From assembly GCF_009765875.1 (NCBI RefSeq), contig NZ_LMUP01000007.1, forward strand, positions 318,199-382,198: a stretch of 64,000 nucleotides of DNA, read 5' to 3'. The notes under the pieces were generated by a model. That model did not search any database. It had not been told where the DNA came from and saw nothing but the letters and a program-made list of their open reading frames with translations. Position 1 is the first letter of the stretch; each line of letters begins with the position of its first letter. The DNA is from Pedobacter sp. L105. GTDB lineage: Bacteria > Bacteroidota > Bacteroidia > Sphingobacteriales > Sphingobacteriaceae. Of the stretch, positions 9,499 through 17,640 are shown one piece after another. The translations under genes and the position numbers were made by a program.

Positions 9499-9750
9499 AT
9501 GGCACGTCCTAAAGCGGTACAACCTAGCACAATTGAGACTAAAATTAAAAGTAGATTAGCATCACTTGATGAACAAATTGAAGCCCTACAAAATGAAAAG
9601 AAACACTGGACTAAAGTAGCTTCTGATTACGAAACTAACAGGGTTACAATTGAATCAATTTTATCGGTTGCAGATGCACCAGATTTAGCTGCACCGAAAA
9701 AAATCAGAAGTACATCAGGCAAAAAAGCAACTAGTAAACATAGTTATTAA
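9499..9750 (+). CDS. small coiled-coil protein, phage cassette
   Basis: This 83-aa protein sits on the strand opposite to all surrounding virion genes. Residues 12-45 form a heptad-like helix (SRLASLDEQIEALQNEKKHW), and the tail is basic and disordered (KKIRSTSGKKATSKHSY). It has its own TAnnTTTG element and is followed 17 bases later by a second small gene. No family is recognised. The basic tail and coiled coil would suit nucleic-acid or protein binding, which is only inference. Confidence 0.65.
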   Translation: MARPKAVQPSTIETKIKSRLASLDEQIEALQNEKKHWTKVASDYETNRVTIESILSVADAPDLAAPKKIRSTSGKKATSKHSY

Positions 9751-9767
9751 TAGCTATCAATAAAGCT

Positions 9768-9965
9768 ATGGGACAAATGATTTTTGGCGCATTTTGCCTT
9801 GCTTTCCTTTTATGGATTTGCACTAAAGCTAATAATTTTCATAATGCGAGGGAAAAGGTAGCAGTCTGTCCATTTTGTAAAAAAACTGGTGCCAAAAGAA
9901 TTATGAAAGGCACAACCAGAGGTAGACATGAATGTAATCACTGTAGAAGACATTTTAATTTTTAA
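9768..9965 (+). CDS. membrane-anchored zinc-ribbon protein
   Basis: This 65-aa protein has one N-terminal membrane segment (residues 4-20, MIFGAFCLAFLLWICTK) and a C-terminal zinc ribbon (CPFCKKTGAKRIMKG...CNHC, about residues 35-60) with two CxxC knuckles. It is co-directional with the 83-aa gene and ends before a bidirectional terminator, so the pair forms an inserted two-gene cassette. The function is unknown. A cassette of this kind in a virion operon is typical of lysogenic-conversion morons. Confidence 0.65.
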   Translation: MGQMIFGAFCLAFLLWICTKANNFHNAREKVAVCPFCKKTGAKRIMKGTTRGRHECNHCRRHFNF

Positions 9966-9988
9966 AACTACACACCAAATATAAATGA

Positions 9989-10014
9989 AGGGGAAACATT
10001 AATTTGCTTCCCCT
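9989..10014. terminator. bidirectional terminator between converging genes
   Basis: AGGGGAA (9989-9995) pairs with TTCCCCT (10008-10014) across a 12-nt loop. It lies between the plus-strand stop at 9965 and the minus-strand stop at 10022, with a short T-rich stretch on the plus-strand side. Confidence 0.6.
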
Positions 10015-10021
10015 CTTTTGT

Positions 10022-11206
10022 TTAACTGCTTGCTCCTGCAATAGTTGAAATTGTATAAGTTGTTGCTGTAGGACTAACACTTGTTACGGTCGGTGCATAA
10101 TGGTTAGCAGTAAAATCTGGTTGATATGTAGTTGTTGCGGTTTTCGTCAAATCACCAGCTGCCAATACTATAGTATAGATACCAGAACCTTCACCACCTA
10201 ATATTGTTTGATTTCCCGCTGAATATGCTGCAATTGAACCTTTTATAGTTACCGCAACAGCGTAATCACTACGTTTATTAACAGTCACATCATAATAAGT
10301 AACCCCGCCTGTTGTACGTGAAGTACATAAAATTGTTAAATTAGTTGGAGTTGCAACAGTACATTGTAGCATTTGCACGAACATACCACCACTGGCTACA
10401 ACGTATGCTTTAGAATCACCAGGTGAAATCTTATAAGTTCCAGCGGTTAGTGGAGTTGAAAAAGTATCATCTAAGTAACCATAAATCCCTGATGCAGTTG
10501 CAGTACTGGTTAATGATGTAATAGCATCATAATCCGATTGAGTAATAAATACAGTTACCGCTGTACCAGCATTATCACAAGCTGCTGTAACCTTCCACAT
10601 ACTGCCATAGTATATAGCTTCTGCTGCATAGAATTGTACAGCTGCACCATAATATGTGCCCTCACTGTTTGAAAAATATGGTCTAACCAAAACGCTATCA
10701 TTGGTAGTGGCTGCAACTGCACAAATATCTTGTACTGTAACACTAGTATTTGCTGCAACAGCAGTTGATGCTGCATTAAAATTAATATAGGCACCACCAT
10801 TAACAGAAAATTGATATCCTCTAGCGTAGCTTCCGCCATCGAAATAACTGGCTTTTAATGTTGTACCAACTCTCACATAGTTGCTATAACGGGTAAAAAT
10901 TGTGTTCAAAACTGCATCAGGTAATGTATTAAGCCCTCCATCCAGATAAGATTTTAGATAACCGTTATAATACATGTTAATTGCACCTATACGGGCTGTT
11001 GAATGATGGTTATAGTTGTAGGAATTAAGTAAATTCATCCCTATCCAACCTGTGTTGGTCGGTAATAGATAATCAAGATAAAACCTAGCTTTTAATGTTG
11101 CTGCTGTATCTGATGTATTCAGTACAAAATTGTGATTTACCTGGTTACCTGAACTGTTTTTAACTATCAAATTTGTACCTGTGTATGCGCTTGTCGGTGC
11201 TGCCAT
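10022..11206 (-). CDS. putative phage tail appendage protein
   Basis: This is a 394-aa, Thr/Ala/Tyr-rich, predicted beta protein without signal or membrane segments. Its N-terminal region contains NSYNYNHHSTARIG and its C-terminal half looks like repeated beta-sandwich modules (for example TNLTILCTSRTTGGVTYYDV, fibronectin-like). It directly follows the collagen-like tail fibre gene, so a fibre, chaperone or adhesin role is likely. The overlapping frame at 10555-10839 is a shadow. Confidence 0.5.
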   Translation of the reverse strand: MAAPTSAYTGTNLIVKNSSGNQVNHNFVLNTSDTAATLKARFYLDYLLPTNTGWIGMNLLNSYNYNHHSTARIGAINMYYNGYLKSYLDGGLNTLPDAVLNTIFTRYSNYVRVGTTLKASYFDGGSYARGYQFSVNGGAYINFNAASTAVAANTSVTVQDICAVAATTNDSVLVRPYFSNSEGTYYGAAVQFYAAEAIYYGSMWKVTAACDNAGTAVTVFITQSDYDAITSLTSTATASGIYGYLDDTFSTPLTAGTYKISPGDSKAYVVASGGMFVQMLQCTVATPTNLTILCTSRTTGGVTYYDVTVNKRSDYAVAVTIKGSIAAYSAGNQTILGGEGSGIYTIVLAAGDLTKTATTTYQPDFTANHYAPTVTSVSPTATTYTISTIAGASS

Positions 11207-11221
11207 TTATTGTTTTTTAAA

Positions 11222-11227
11222 GTATTG
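11222..11227 (-). promoter_or_regulatory. CAATAC box upstream of 394-aa gene
   Basis: On the minus strand ACAATACTTT plus six A's ends 15 bases before the ATG at 11206. It lies directly beside the stop of the tail fibre gene. Confidence 0.45.
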
Positions 11228-11229
11228 TA

Positions 11230-14200
11230 TTATTGTATCCAAATATTTCCATTAACTGGTGAAGCTGGTGCACCAGTTGGTATAATCAGACTAGATGCCA
11301 CTGTTATTTTAGGTGTACTAATACTTCCAGATACACCAAAGTTTCCCGCTGCATCTAAAGACATTACAGTAGTTGGAATTACACCAGCAGAGGCTGAACC
11401 ACTACCCCAAATCATTCTATTAGATGTATCTATGCCATTGCCCCAGCCAATTTGCCCTGCTCTAGTCATTCCGAAATAACTATAATTATTACCATTTGCT
11501 CCTCTAGTAACCGACATAACACCGTATGGGTCACTAGATGTACCATCAGCTGCTGCTGCAATTAATCCTTTCCCTAAATAACTTCCGACAGCTGTAATAT
11601 CTCCATTCATTCCCAGGGCAATGTTAGTTGTGCCTGCTTGCCTTAAAACTACTTGGTGAATTGAAGACATCAAAGAACTATTATAAGAATAACCTAAGCC
11701 ATAATGTGCTGCTATTGTGTTCCACTGGTCTCCAATAGTCCAGACAATTTTATCTTGGGTGGTATTCTGGTCGTAATCACCAACCATTCCATGATAATTT
11801 TGTGATTTATAACCATAAGCAGCTGACGATGAAACATATTGAGAATCAGTATACACATTTCCAGCTGAGTAAAAGCCTTTTCCATTATATACTCTTACAT
11901 AACTGGTATCTGTCATATATATACCACCACCATAAGTATCATTATACCACCCTGTAGCACCTGAGCTATGGAACCAATTTGAAGCACCTACTGTCCCTGC
12001 GCTACCTGCATCATAGCCAAAAATACCTCTATTACCTTGTACGTAACTTGATGATACAACTTGACCATTCGCATATAGACTACCTGTCAATGTGCCACCA
12101 GCTAATGGCAAATAGTTACCAGGGCTGAAATTACCTGTATGCCATAAAGAGTACCAGGTATTCCATGTGCTATCAATCCCACTACGTAAATGCATATAAG
12201 GAACTCCACCGCCATTAGCTGAACTATTACCAAATGCCAATTGGTAGGAACCATCTCCTGTTGAAACTGTTGTACCAACCCAAGGTGAATAAGTCATCAC
12301 CCCAGCATAGTTACCATTTCCACCTGCACCAACTGAACCTGCATTTACAAAATCAAAACGTACTCTATTAGGATTAGCATTTGGAAGAAAAGTAGAAGCA
12401 TCTCTACTACCATCAGGACTAATTACATATGAGGCTGCTGTTGATGTTGCTGCATTACCGTTAATACTGTTTGTTAATGTTGTTCCGTTATTAACATTTA
12501 AAAATGTTTGAACTGTTGTTGCAGTAAATGGATTCCAGGTACCTGTAGAACTATTATAACCCATGACATATAATAAATTACTACCAGCACCACTTCCAGA
12601 ATAAGTATTACCATTCCAAGTAGTTGCACTTCCAGCATTACCAGATATATTATTAGATAACGTACTTCCATTATTTATACCTAAAAATGCATTGAATAGT
12701 GCTGCTGTACCATAACGGAGCACACCATTTAGCATTACAATAGGTGCATCTATGCCTGTACCAGCAGTAAAACTAGCTGTAACACCGTTTAATGCAGTTG
12801 AATTTGTTGCCGTTGCGCCTATTCCTAAATAAGCTGCTGCATCCTGGGCTTTATTATTGTAATTTGATAAATCAGTAATTATAGCCTGGTTAACCCATTT
12901 TGTGCCATTATACACTAATGCCTGGCCATTGGCAGGACTTGATAACATTACATCAACTAATCCTGCTAATGTAGTACTACCACCAGAACCACCTGATGTA
13001 GAACCAGTTAAACTATCACCAATCCACATACTACCGTTCTGCAGGTTTGTCGGTAAAGACAAAGGTATCATCATATCGCCACCCCTGGCATCAATAACAC
13101 CACCATTTTTAACTGTAGCTCCAATATTGGTGTCAATAACTATTTTATTACCATTCAATCCAGTAGTACTATCAGAGAAAGTAAATCCTCCAATGCTTCC
13201 AGATGTTGCATTAATGGTACCGCTAATGATTGCATTTGTAAAATTTGCTATACCATACTGGTCTATACTAAAATTTTGTGCAGATATCCCATTAGCATTT
13301 ACCAGGATACCACCTATACTACCTGTACTTGCATTAATATTTCCTGTTAAATCAACATTTGTTGCAAATAATCTTCCATCAGATGTAAGTGAAGTTGTTG
13401 CAGTACCATTGCTGTTAGTTTGCAGTGATTTAATACTGCCTTGCGTGATAACCCAACCGCTCACACCGTCACCTAAATACAAATTATTAGATTCTAATTT
13501 ACCAATGTAAGCATCTTGTGCTAAAAGTATGTCCGTTGCAACGTTGGCATAACTATTTAGAGCTAACCAGTAAGTACCATTTGTAGGCACTGTACCCAAA
13601 GGGATTGATGCAGAACCTAAAAGGGTTGCATAGTAAACATTGTCATAGCTAACTACTGTTTGAAAATCTGTTTGTTCTGTATATTGTTTGCTTGCGGACC
13701 ATAATCCACTGAAAGTAATTGCAGGTCCTTGTCTACCTTGTAATCCTTCATTTCCAACGGCACCAGTTGCCCCTGTATCTCCTTTATCCCCCTTGATTTG
13801 CGCCCAAGAATATAATGCTGGATTTGTACTATCAGCTAAAATAAAATCTACATATTGACCAATATAAGAACCAACAGTTTCACCTACGTTTGCCGTAAAG
13901 GTTACACCTGCATCATTGGAATATTTAATGTGTAGATAACTAGTTTTTCCATCGGCTCCAACACCTGCTATACCATCAGTACCGTCTTTACCATCGGCTC
14001 CACGTAGTTGTTGCCATTGATAATCTAAATAGTTTGTACTATCTGCAACTATCTGGTCTGTGTATGTACCAATAAATGCACCACCAGTTTGATTAAAATT
14101 AACACTACCATCTAAACTATCTGCGTACGCAACGTGGAATTGTAAACCATTAGCACCAGGTGAACCTGTAGCACCATCAAGGCCATCAATTCCATCACGA

Positions 14201-14658
14201 CCATCTAATCCAGATGCACCTGTTGCACCCTTAATTAAAATCCATAGATAATCACTATAAACAGTTGAAGGTGTAGGTGAAAGTTTATTATATCCGATAC
14301 CCATGTAAGCCTTACCCGTAGGGCTATCGCTCATTCCAGTAGTAGGTGTATCTGCATATTTATACCAGGTGTAAAATGTAGAACCATTGGCACCAGGTGC
14401 TGATACAATGTTAAATCCAGCACCTTCAGTATAAACGTAAACGCCAGAATCATATACTATCCATTTTACAATGGTTACTGCATTAGCTGTTGTATCAGTA
14501 GTGATAAATCCATTATACCTTGCATCATTAGGCAGCAACATGTTATGGCCACCTACAGCATCCTGTTGAATAATTAAGGTACCTAATCCACCTGCTTCAA
14601 AGTTTGATAAAATGAAAACATCATCTGCTGTTAATATTATTTTTCTAACTATTTCCAT
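11230..14658 (-). CDS. collagen-like tail fibre / receptor-binding protein
   Basis: This 1142-aa protein has three Gly-X-Y collagen-like stretches in the first third (such as GLDGRDGIDGLDG, GADGKDGTDGIAG and GDKGDTGATGAVG, about residues 145-300). A Ser/Gly/Asn-rich beta region follows, then pyocin-knob-like motifs (WYSLWHTGN, and LPLAGGTLTGSLYANG near residue 850). Such architecture belongs to trimeric phage fibres that bind the host receptor. The C-terminus repeats the form SLIIPTGAPASPVNG. It overlaps the stop of the preceding gene by one base. The collagen-like repeats are places where recombination could vary length. Confidence 0.78.
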   Translation of the reverse strand: MEIVRKIILTADDVFILSNFEAGGLGTLIIQQDAVGGHNMLLPNDARYNGFITTDTTANAVTIVKWIVYDSGVYVYTEGAGFNIVSAPGANGSTFYTWYKYADTPTTGMSDSPTGKAYMGIGYNKLSPTPSTVYSDYLWILIKGATGASGLDGRDGIDGLDGATGSPGANGLQFHVAYADSLDGSVNFNQTGGAFIGTYTDQIVADSTNYLDYQWQQLRGADGKDGTDGIAGVGADGKTSYLHIKYSNDAGVTFTANVGETVGSYIGQYVDFILADSTNPALYSWAQIKGDKGDTGATGAVGNEGLQGRQGPAITFSGLWSASKQYTEQTDFQTVVSYDNVYYATLLGSASIPLGTVPTNGTYWLALNSYANVATDILLAQDAYIGKLESNNLYLGDGVSGWVITQGSIKSLQTNSNGTATTSLTSDGRLFATNVDLTGNINASTGSIGGILVNANGISAQNFSIDQYGIANFTNAIISGTINATSGSIGGFTFSDSTTGLNGNKIVIDTNIGATVKNGGVIDARGGDMMIPLSLPTNLQNGSMWIGDSLTGSTSGGSGGSTTLAGLVDVMLSSPANGQALVYNGTKWVNQAIITDLSNYNNKAQDAAAYLGIGATATNSTALNGVTASFTAGTGIDAPIVMLNGVLRYGTAALFNAFLGINNGSTLSNNISGNAGSATTWNGNTYSGSGAGSNLLYVMGYNSSTGTWNPFTATTVQTFLNVNNGTTLTNSINGNAATSTAASYVISPDGSRDASTFLPNANPNRVRFDFVNAGSVGAGGNGNYAGVMTYSPWVGTTVSTGDGSYQLAFGNSSANGGGVPYMHLRSGIDSTWNTWYSLWHTGNFSPGNYLPLAGGTLTGSLYANGQVVSSSYVQGNRGIFGYDAGSAGTVGASNWFHSSGATGWYNDTYGGGIYMTDTSYVRVYNGKGFYSAGNVYTDSQYVSSSAAYGYKSQNYHGMVGDYDQNTTQDKIVWTIGDQWNTIAAHYGLGYSYNSSLMSSIHQVVLRQAGTTNIALGMNGDITAVGSYLGKGLIAAAADGTSSDPYGVMSVTRGANGNNYSYFGMTRAGQIGWGNGIDTSNRMIWGSGSASAGVIPTTVMSLDAAGNFGVSGSISTPKITVASSLIIPTGAPASPVNGNIWIQ

Positions 14659-15953
14659 TATATAAGTGCCTGTCCGTTTAATCCAACAACTACTTCATAA
14701 TCTGTAGTCTGTAATACTATATCTGGGTTGCTTGTACCTATCTGTCCAACAATTTGATTGTTTGCAATAGCTTGTTTAACTGTCTGATTTAACCCTGTTT
14801 CAGTTGAATAAGTAAGTGTCAAACTGTTTGGTACTGTAGCATATTCACCAATGATTGATACAGTGGTTAAAGTAACTTTAACTGGTAATAATTTACCGTT
14901 GGTAAGCTCTACAAACACTGCTTTACTACCCAAAATAGAGGCTTTTAACCAAGCTTCTTCATCGTTATTTAACCAATCAGATACTACTGTATACTCACTT
15001 GTGCTGTCTGATGCTATGATTATTTCACTTGATTGATAGATATTAGCATTGGATGCAGCGTAAAAACCTGCTGAATTGACTGCATATGAGTTAGTATTAA
15101 TCGTTGTAGATGTAACTGTTACTTTTTCCTGGGGATTTTTAAACAAATAACTATCTGTTCCACCTAAATCATTAGCCCAAATAATACTTACTGGCTTATC
15201 ATGACAATCAGCCAAAACATTATTGTAATACCTGGTAACAGTTTGACTTGCAACTACAGCGCCTGCCATTAGGCAAACATTGAAGGATATTAAATTAGAT
15301 AAGCTGATATCAGCAACAACCAAACTACGAGGGGATATATTCACCCTACCAGATTTTTTACCCAGGGGAATATTGAAAGATTTTGTTACTGTACCTGTAC
15401 TATAATTTAACGTAAATAAAGCTGCTGTAACCCTTCCATTATTTAGGTAATACAAATACTCACTTAACCAGTATTTAGATACACTGGTAGGCTTATTTGT
15501 AAGGAATTTAGGTGTACTTGTGGCTGTTGCTGTTAAAGTTGTATAATCATAATCACCCATTGCAATCTTTGGTATCTGGCCATTCCATGTATTAACAAAT
15601 GAAGTTGTTGCTGAAGCACCAATTGAAACAGTGTTAGATGTTACATTATAGATATACTCAGTGAAAGACAGCTTATAACTAACCACATCATCATATTCTT
15701 CAATAATTACATCATTCTTTGATATGGTAGTATTAACAATGTTTTTGAGTACCTGAGTAAGGTTAACATAAGCTCCTTGTCTTAATGCTGGGGTTGGCTG
15801 CGCCTTTAATTTTGATATTACTGTAACACCATCTGCTGCATAAACAACAACTTGAAAATATAATATATCAGTCCTGTCTGTTGCTATCTGCCATATGGCA
15901 TCATTCAATGCAGGACTAAATAATGAAGGTGTTGCGACTATAGTTATTGCCAT
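14658..15953 (-). CDS. phage tail-associated protein, 431 aa
   Basis: This beta-rich 431-aa protein has a conserved-looking core segment (SIIWANDLGGTDSYLF, about residues 255-270). It lies directly upstream of the tail fibre gene and overlaps it by one base, so the two are translationally coupled. A fibre base or baseplate adaptor is the most likely role from context. No enzymatic motif is visible. Confidence 0.5.
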   Translation of the reverse strand: MAITIVATPSLFSPALNDAIWQIATDRTDILYFQVVVYAADGVTVISKLKAQPTPALRQGAYVNLTQVLKNIVNTTISKNDVIIEEYDDVVSYKLSFTEYIYNVTSNTVSIGASATTSFVNTWNGQIPKIAMGDYDYTTLTATATSTPKFLTNKPTSVSKYWLSEYLYYLNNGRVTAALFTLNYSTGTVTKSFNIPLGKKSGRVNISPRSLVVADISLSNLISFNVCLMAGAVVASQTVTRYYNNVLADCHDKPVSIIWANDLGGTDSYLFKNPQEKVTVTSTTINTNSYAVNSAGFYAASNANIYQSSEIIIASDSTSEYTVVSDWLNNDEEAWLKASILGSKAVFVELTNGKLLPVKVTLTTVSIIGEYATVPNSLTLTYSTETGLNQTVKQAIANNQIVGQIGTSNPDIVLQTTDYEVVVGLNGQALI

Positions 15954-15970
15954 TCTTTTCTTTTTGTTAA

Positions 15971-15976
15971 GTATTG
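15971..15976 (-). promoter_or_regulatory. CAATAC box upstream of 431-aa gene
   Basis: On the minus strand TTCAATACTTAAC plus AAAAA ends 17 bases before the ATG at 15953. Confidence 0.45.
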
Positions 15977-15990
15977 AATGGCTCTACAGT

Positions 15991-16197
15991 TTATTCCCAT
16001 TTATCCAATGGACAACCGAATTGACTATATATCTTTGCAGCCAAAGGACAACCACATTCACCACAAGTATTTAAATTCGTTTTACTTGTGCAAGAGTTAC
16101 AGATGCTCATACGTTGCCTGGCTTTAACATATTCAGCCTGTGAATGCTTATATGATTTATACCAGGCTGTAATGATATCTTTGATTTTACTTAACAT
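15991..16197 (-). CDS. small phage zinc-ribbon protein
   Basis: This is 68 aa from an ATG at 16197, chosen because it gives an 11-base overlap with the upstream gene; a longer form would start at 16236. After a helical N-terminus with basic residues, the sequence carries CNSCTSKTNLNTCGECGCPL and later CPLDKW. Together these give several Cys in two CxxC pairs and resemble small zinc-binding proteins of virion operons. Function is unknown; the context is tail assembly. Confidence 0.6.
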   Translation of the reverse strand: MLSKIKDIITAWYKSYKHSQAEYVKARQRMSICNSCTSKTNLNTCGECGCPLAAKIYSQFGCPLDKWE

Positions 16198-16864
16198 TTG
16201 GATTAGGTGAAGATGGTGTATAGATTCTGGTTGCACCTCTAGTACTTGTACCAGGAGTTGAAAAGGTTAGTTGTCCTAGTACACCACTGGCAGTAGTTGC
16301 CATAACAAGTTGCACCAGGTCATCAACATATTGCTGTACTTCTTTAAACATTATATTCTTTGGTGGGATACCCTTTTTATGCATAATCGAATACCTCATA
16401 GCAAATGCTAATTGCTTCTGTTTTTCTTCTTCATCCATTCCTTCAAAAGCTTTCTCACTGCCATACTTCGGATTATATTCACTTTGTATTTGCCTGGCTT
16501 TAATCCAATCTAACAGCGGTTGAATAGGTGGATATTTCGTTGTATATCCAAAGGTTGTACCTGGATATAGACTTTCACCTGATGGATTAACACCTAAATC
16601 TTGAAAGAAAAGTACAGGGTCTGCTGTTACCTGGCTATGTTGTCCATCAATAATTTTAACTTTCAATGAATCACTAGATTTACCTGATACTGATATCTTT
16701 TTATCAGTCATATTTTGTTGCACTCTTAAAATAAATGCACCTGCTGCTTGCTCCATCGGTGTACTTAAGTCTTCAAAATCTGCTTCTGATTGTCCTAATT
16801 GACCTATTGCATCCAGGTTCTGCTGATATTGTGACCTGGATGATGCCTGGTTAAGATTTGCCAT
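16187..16864 (-). CDS. putative tail completion protein (gp10-like)
   Basis: This 225-aa protein has an N-terminal helical region, a beta segment (SGKSSDSLKVKIIDGQ) and a C-terminal helix (FAMRYSIMHKKGIPPKNIMF, about residues 155-175). The last part resembles the 'a.ai...Gi.prpf' end of HK97 gp10-like tail completion proteins. It starts 4 bases after the frameshifted chaperone frame ends. The assignment is by pattern and place only. Confidence 0.45.
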   Translation of the reverse strand: MANLNQASSRSQYQQNLDAIGQLGQSEADFEDLSTPMEQAAGAFILRVQQNMTDKKISVSGKSSDSLKVKIIDGQHSQVTADPVLFFQDLGVNPSGESLYPGTTFGYTTKYPPIQPLLDWIKARQIQSEYNPKYGSEKAFEGMDEEEKQKQLAFAMRYSIMHKKGIPPKNIMFKEVQQYVDDLVQLVMATTASGVLGQLTFSTPGTSTRGATRIYTPSSPNPNVK

Positions 16865-16867
16865 ATG

Positions 16868-17155
16868 TTATCTATTTAATTTAGCAATTCTTGCTTCACC
16901 CTTCATTATTCCAATGGTTGAAAATACTTCTCGGCAACTTCTGTTCAACACTGAATAAAAATCTGTGTTAGTCCATAAAGCAACTTGCTTTGCTAAGAAG
17001 TGATAACCGTAATGTTTATTTATGATATCAAGTTCTTCTGTGTTGTCCTGAGCAAAGGGATTCTGTTCTTTATCTCTTGCCACCTTTGCTTCACCAGGGT
17101 CAACAGCAAAGAGACTTGTGTAGTCCTCAGTAATTTTATCAATTGTTTTTGCGCA
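16868..17155 (-). CDS. -1 frame extension of tail assembly chaperone
   Basis: Read in the -1 frame from the T9 run, this segment encodes about 96 residues (CAKTIDKITEDYTSLFAVDP ... GEARIAKLNR) without a stop to 16868. A GTG at 17083 could be an independent start giving 71 aa, but the frame is open and protein-like for 24 codons upstream of it. In many siphoviruses the tail assembly chaperone has exactly this G/GT design. The fusion product would be about 257 aa. A homopolymer sequencing error would give the same picture. Confidence 0.6.
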   Translation of the reverse strand, partial: CAKTIDKITEDYTSLFAVDPGEAKVARDKEQNPFAQDNTEELDIINKHYGYHFLAKQVALWTNTDFYSVLNRSCREVFSTIGIMKGEARIAKLNR

Positions 17156-17640
17156 AAAAAAAACACTGTCATTGCATCCACGATATTCATCTGTAGTATT
17201 TCATCTTTAGTAATATCATTCATAAATAAACCTAATATCACTGTTAGATTCTTTGCAACAGATGTTATATCAGTACTCTGCAATGTTCTGAATGTTGCAT
17301 AGTTGCCATACTCAACATCAACATGACTTTTCATTCTAACATCTGGCTTCGCATTTGGTATAATGTCAACATAGATAAAGCTTAATTGTGCTACAACATA
17401 TGCTACCTCATTGATAGGTATAGTATACACTTCAGCTACCTCAACGTTCAATAACTTTGCTGCAATATTTAACATGTTATCAATCTCATTTGCTGCTGCT
17501 TCTTCTTCATCCAGTTCTGTTTCCACATTAACAATTGCTGATTGAACGTTTATGTATTGATGTACTGTTATATCTTCCCATTTAGTAGGAAGAAGGGATT
17601 TAATATTTTTATAATTCATATCTAAGGATTGATTAGACAA
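17020..17640 (-). CDS. tail assembly chaperone (gpG-like), frame-0 product
   Basis: The 206-aa frame starts 8 bases inside the terL end. Residues 1-160 look like a compact helical domain opening with LPTKWEDITVHQYINVQ, a pattern seen in tail chaperones. After the MTVFFF segment the frame-0 sequence becomes low quality (LLRTTQ occurs twice), while the -1 frame becomes protein-like. I therefore treat residues beyond about 162 in frame 0 as the unshifted tail of gpG. Confidence 0.55.
   Translation of the reverse strand: MSNQSLDMNYKNIKSLLPTKWEDITVHQYINVQSAIVNVETELDEEEAAANEIDNMLNIAAKLLNVEVAEVYTIPINEVAYVVAQLSFIYVDIIPNAKPDVRMKSHVDVEYGNYATFRTLQSTDITSVAKNLTVILGLFMNDITKDEILQMNIVDAMTVFFFAQKQLIKLLRTTQVSLLLTLVKQRWQEIKNRIPLLRTTQKNLIS
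17155..17163 (-). promoter_or_regulatory. probable -1 ribosomal frameshift site
   Basis: On the minus strand GTG TTT TTT TTT GCG contains an in-phase T TTT TTT heptamer. About 45 bases downstream, CTTTGCT (17105-17111 complement) and AGCAAAG (17084-17090 complement) form a 7-bp hairpin with a 14-nt loop. That distance is longer than usual for a stimulator. Confidence 0.55.
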
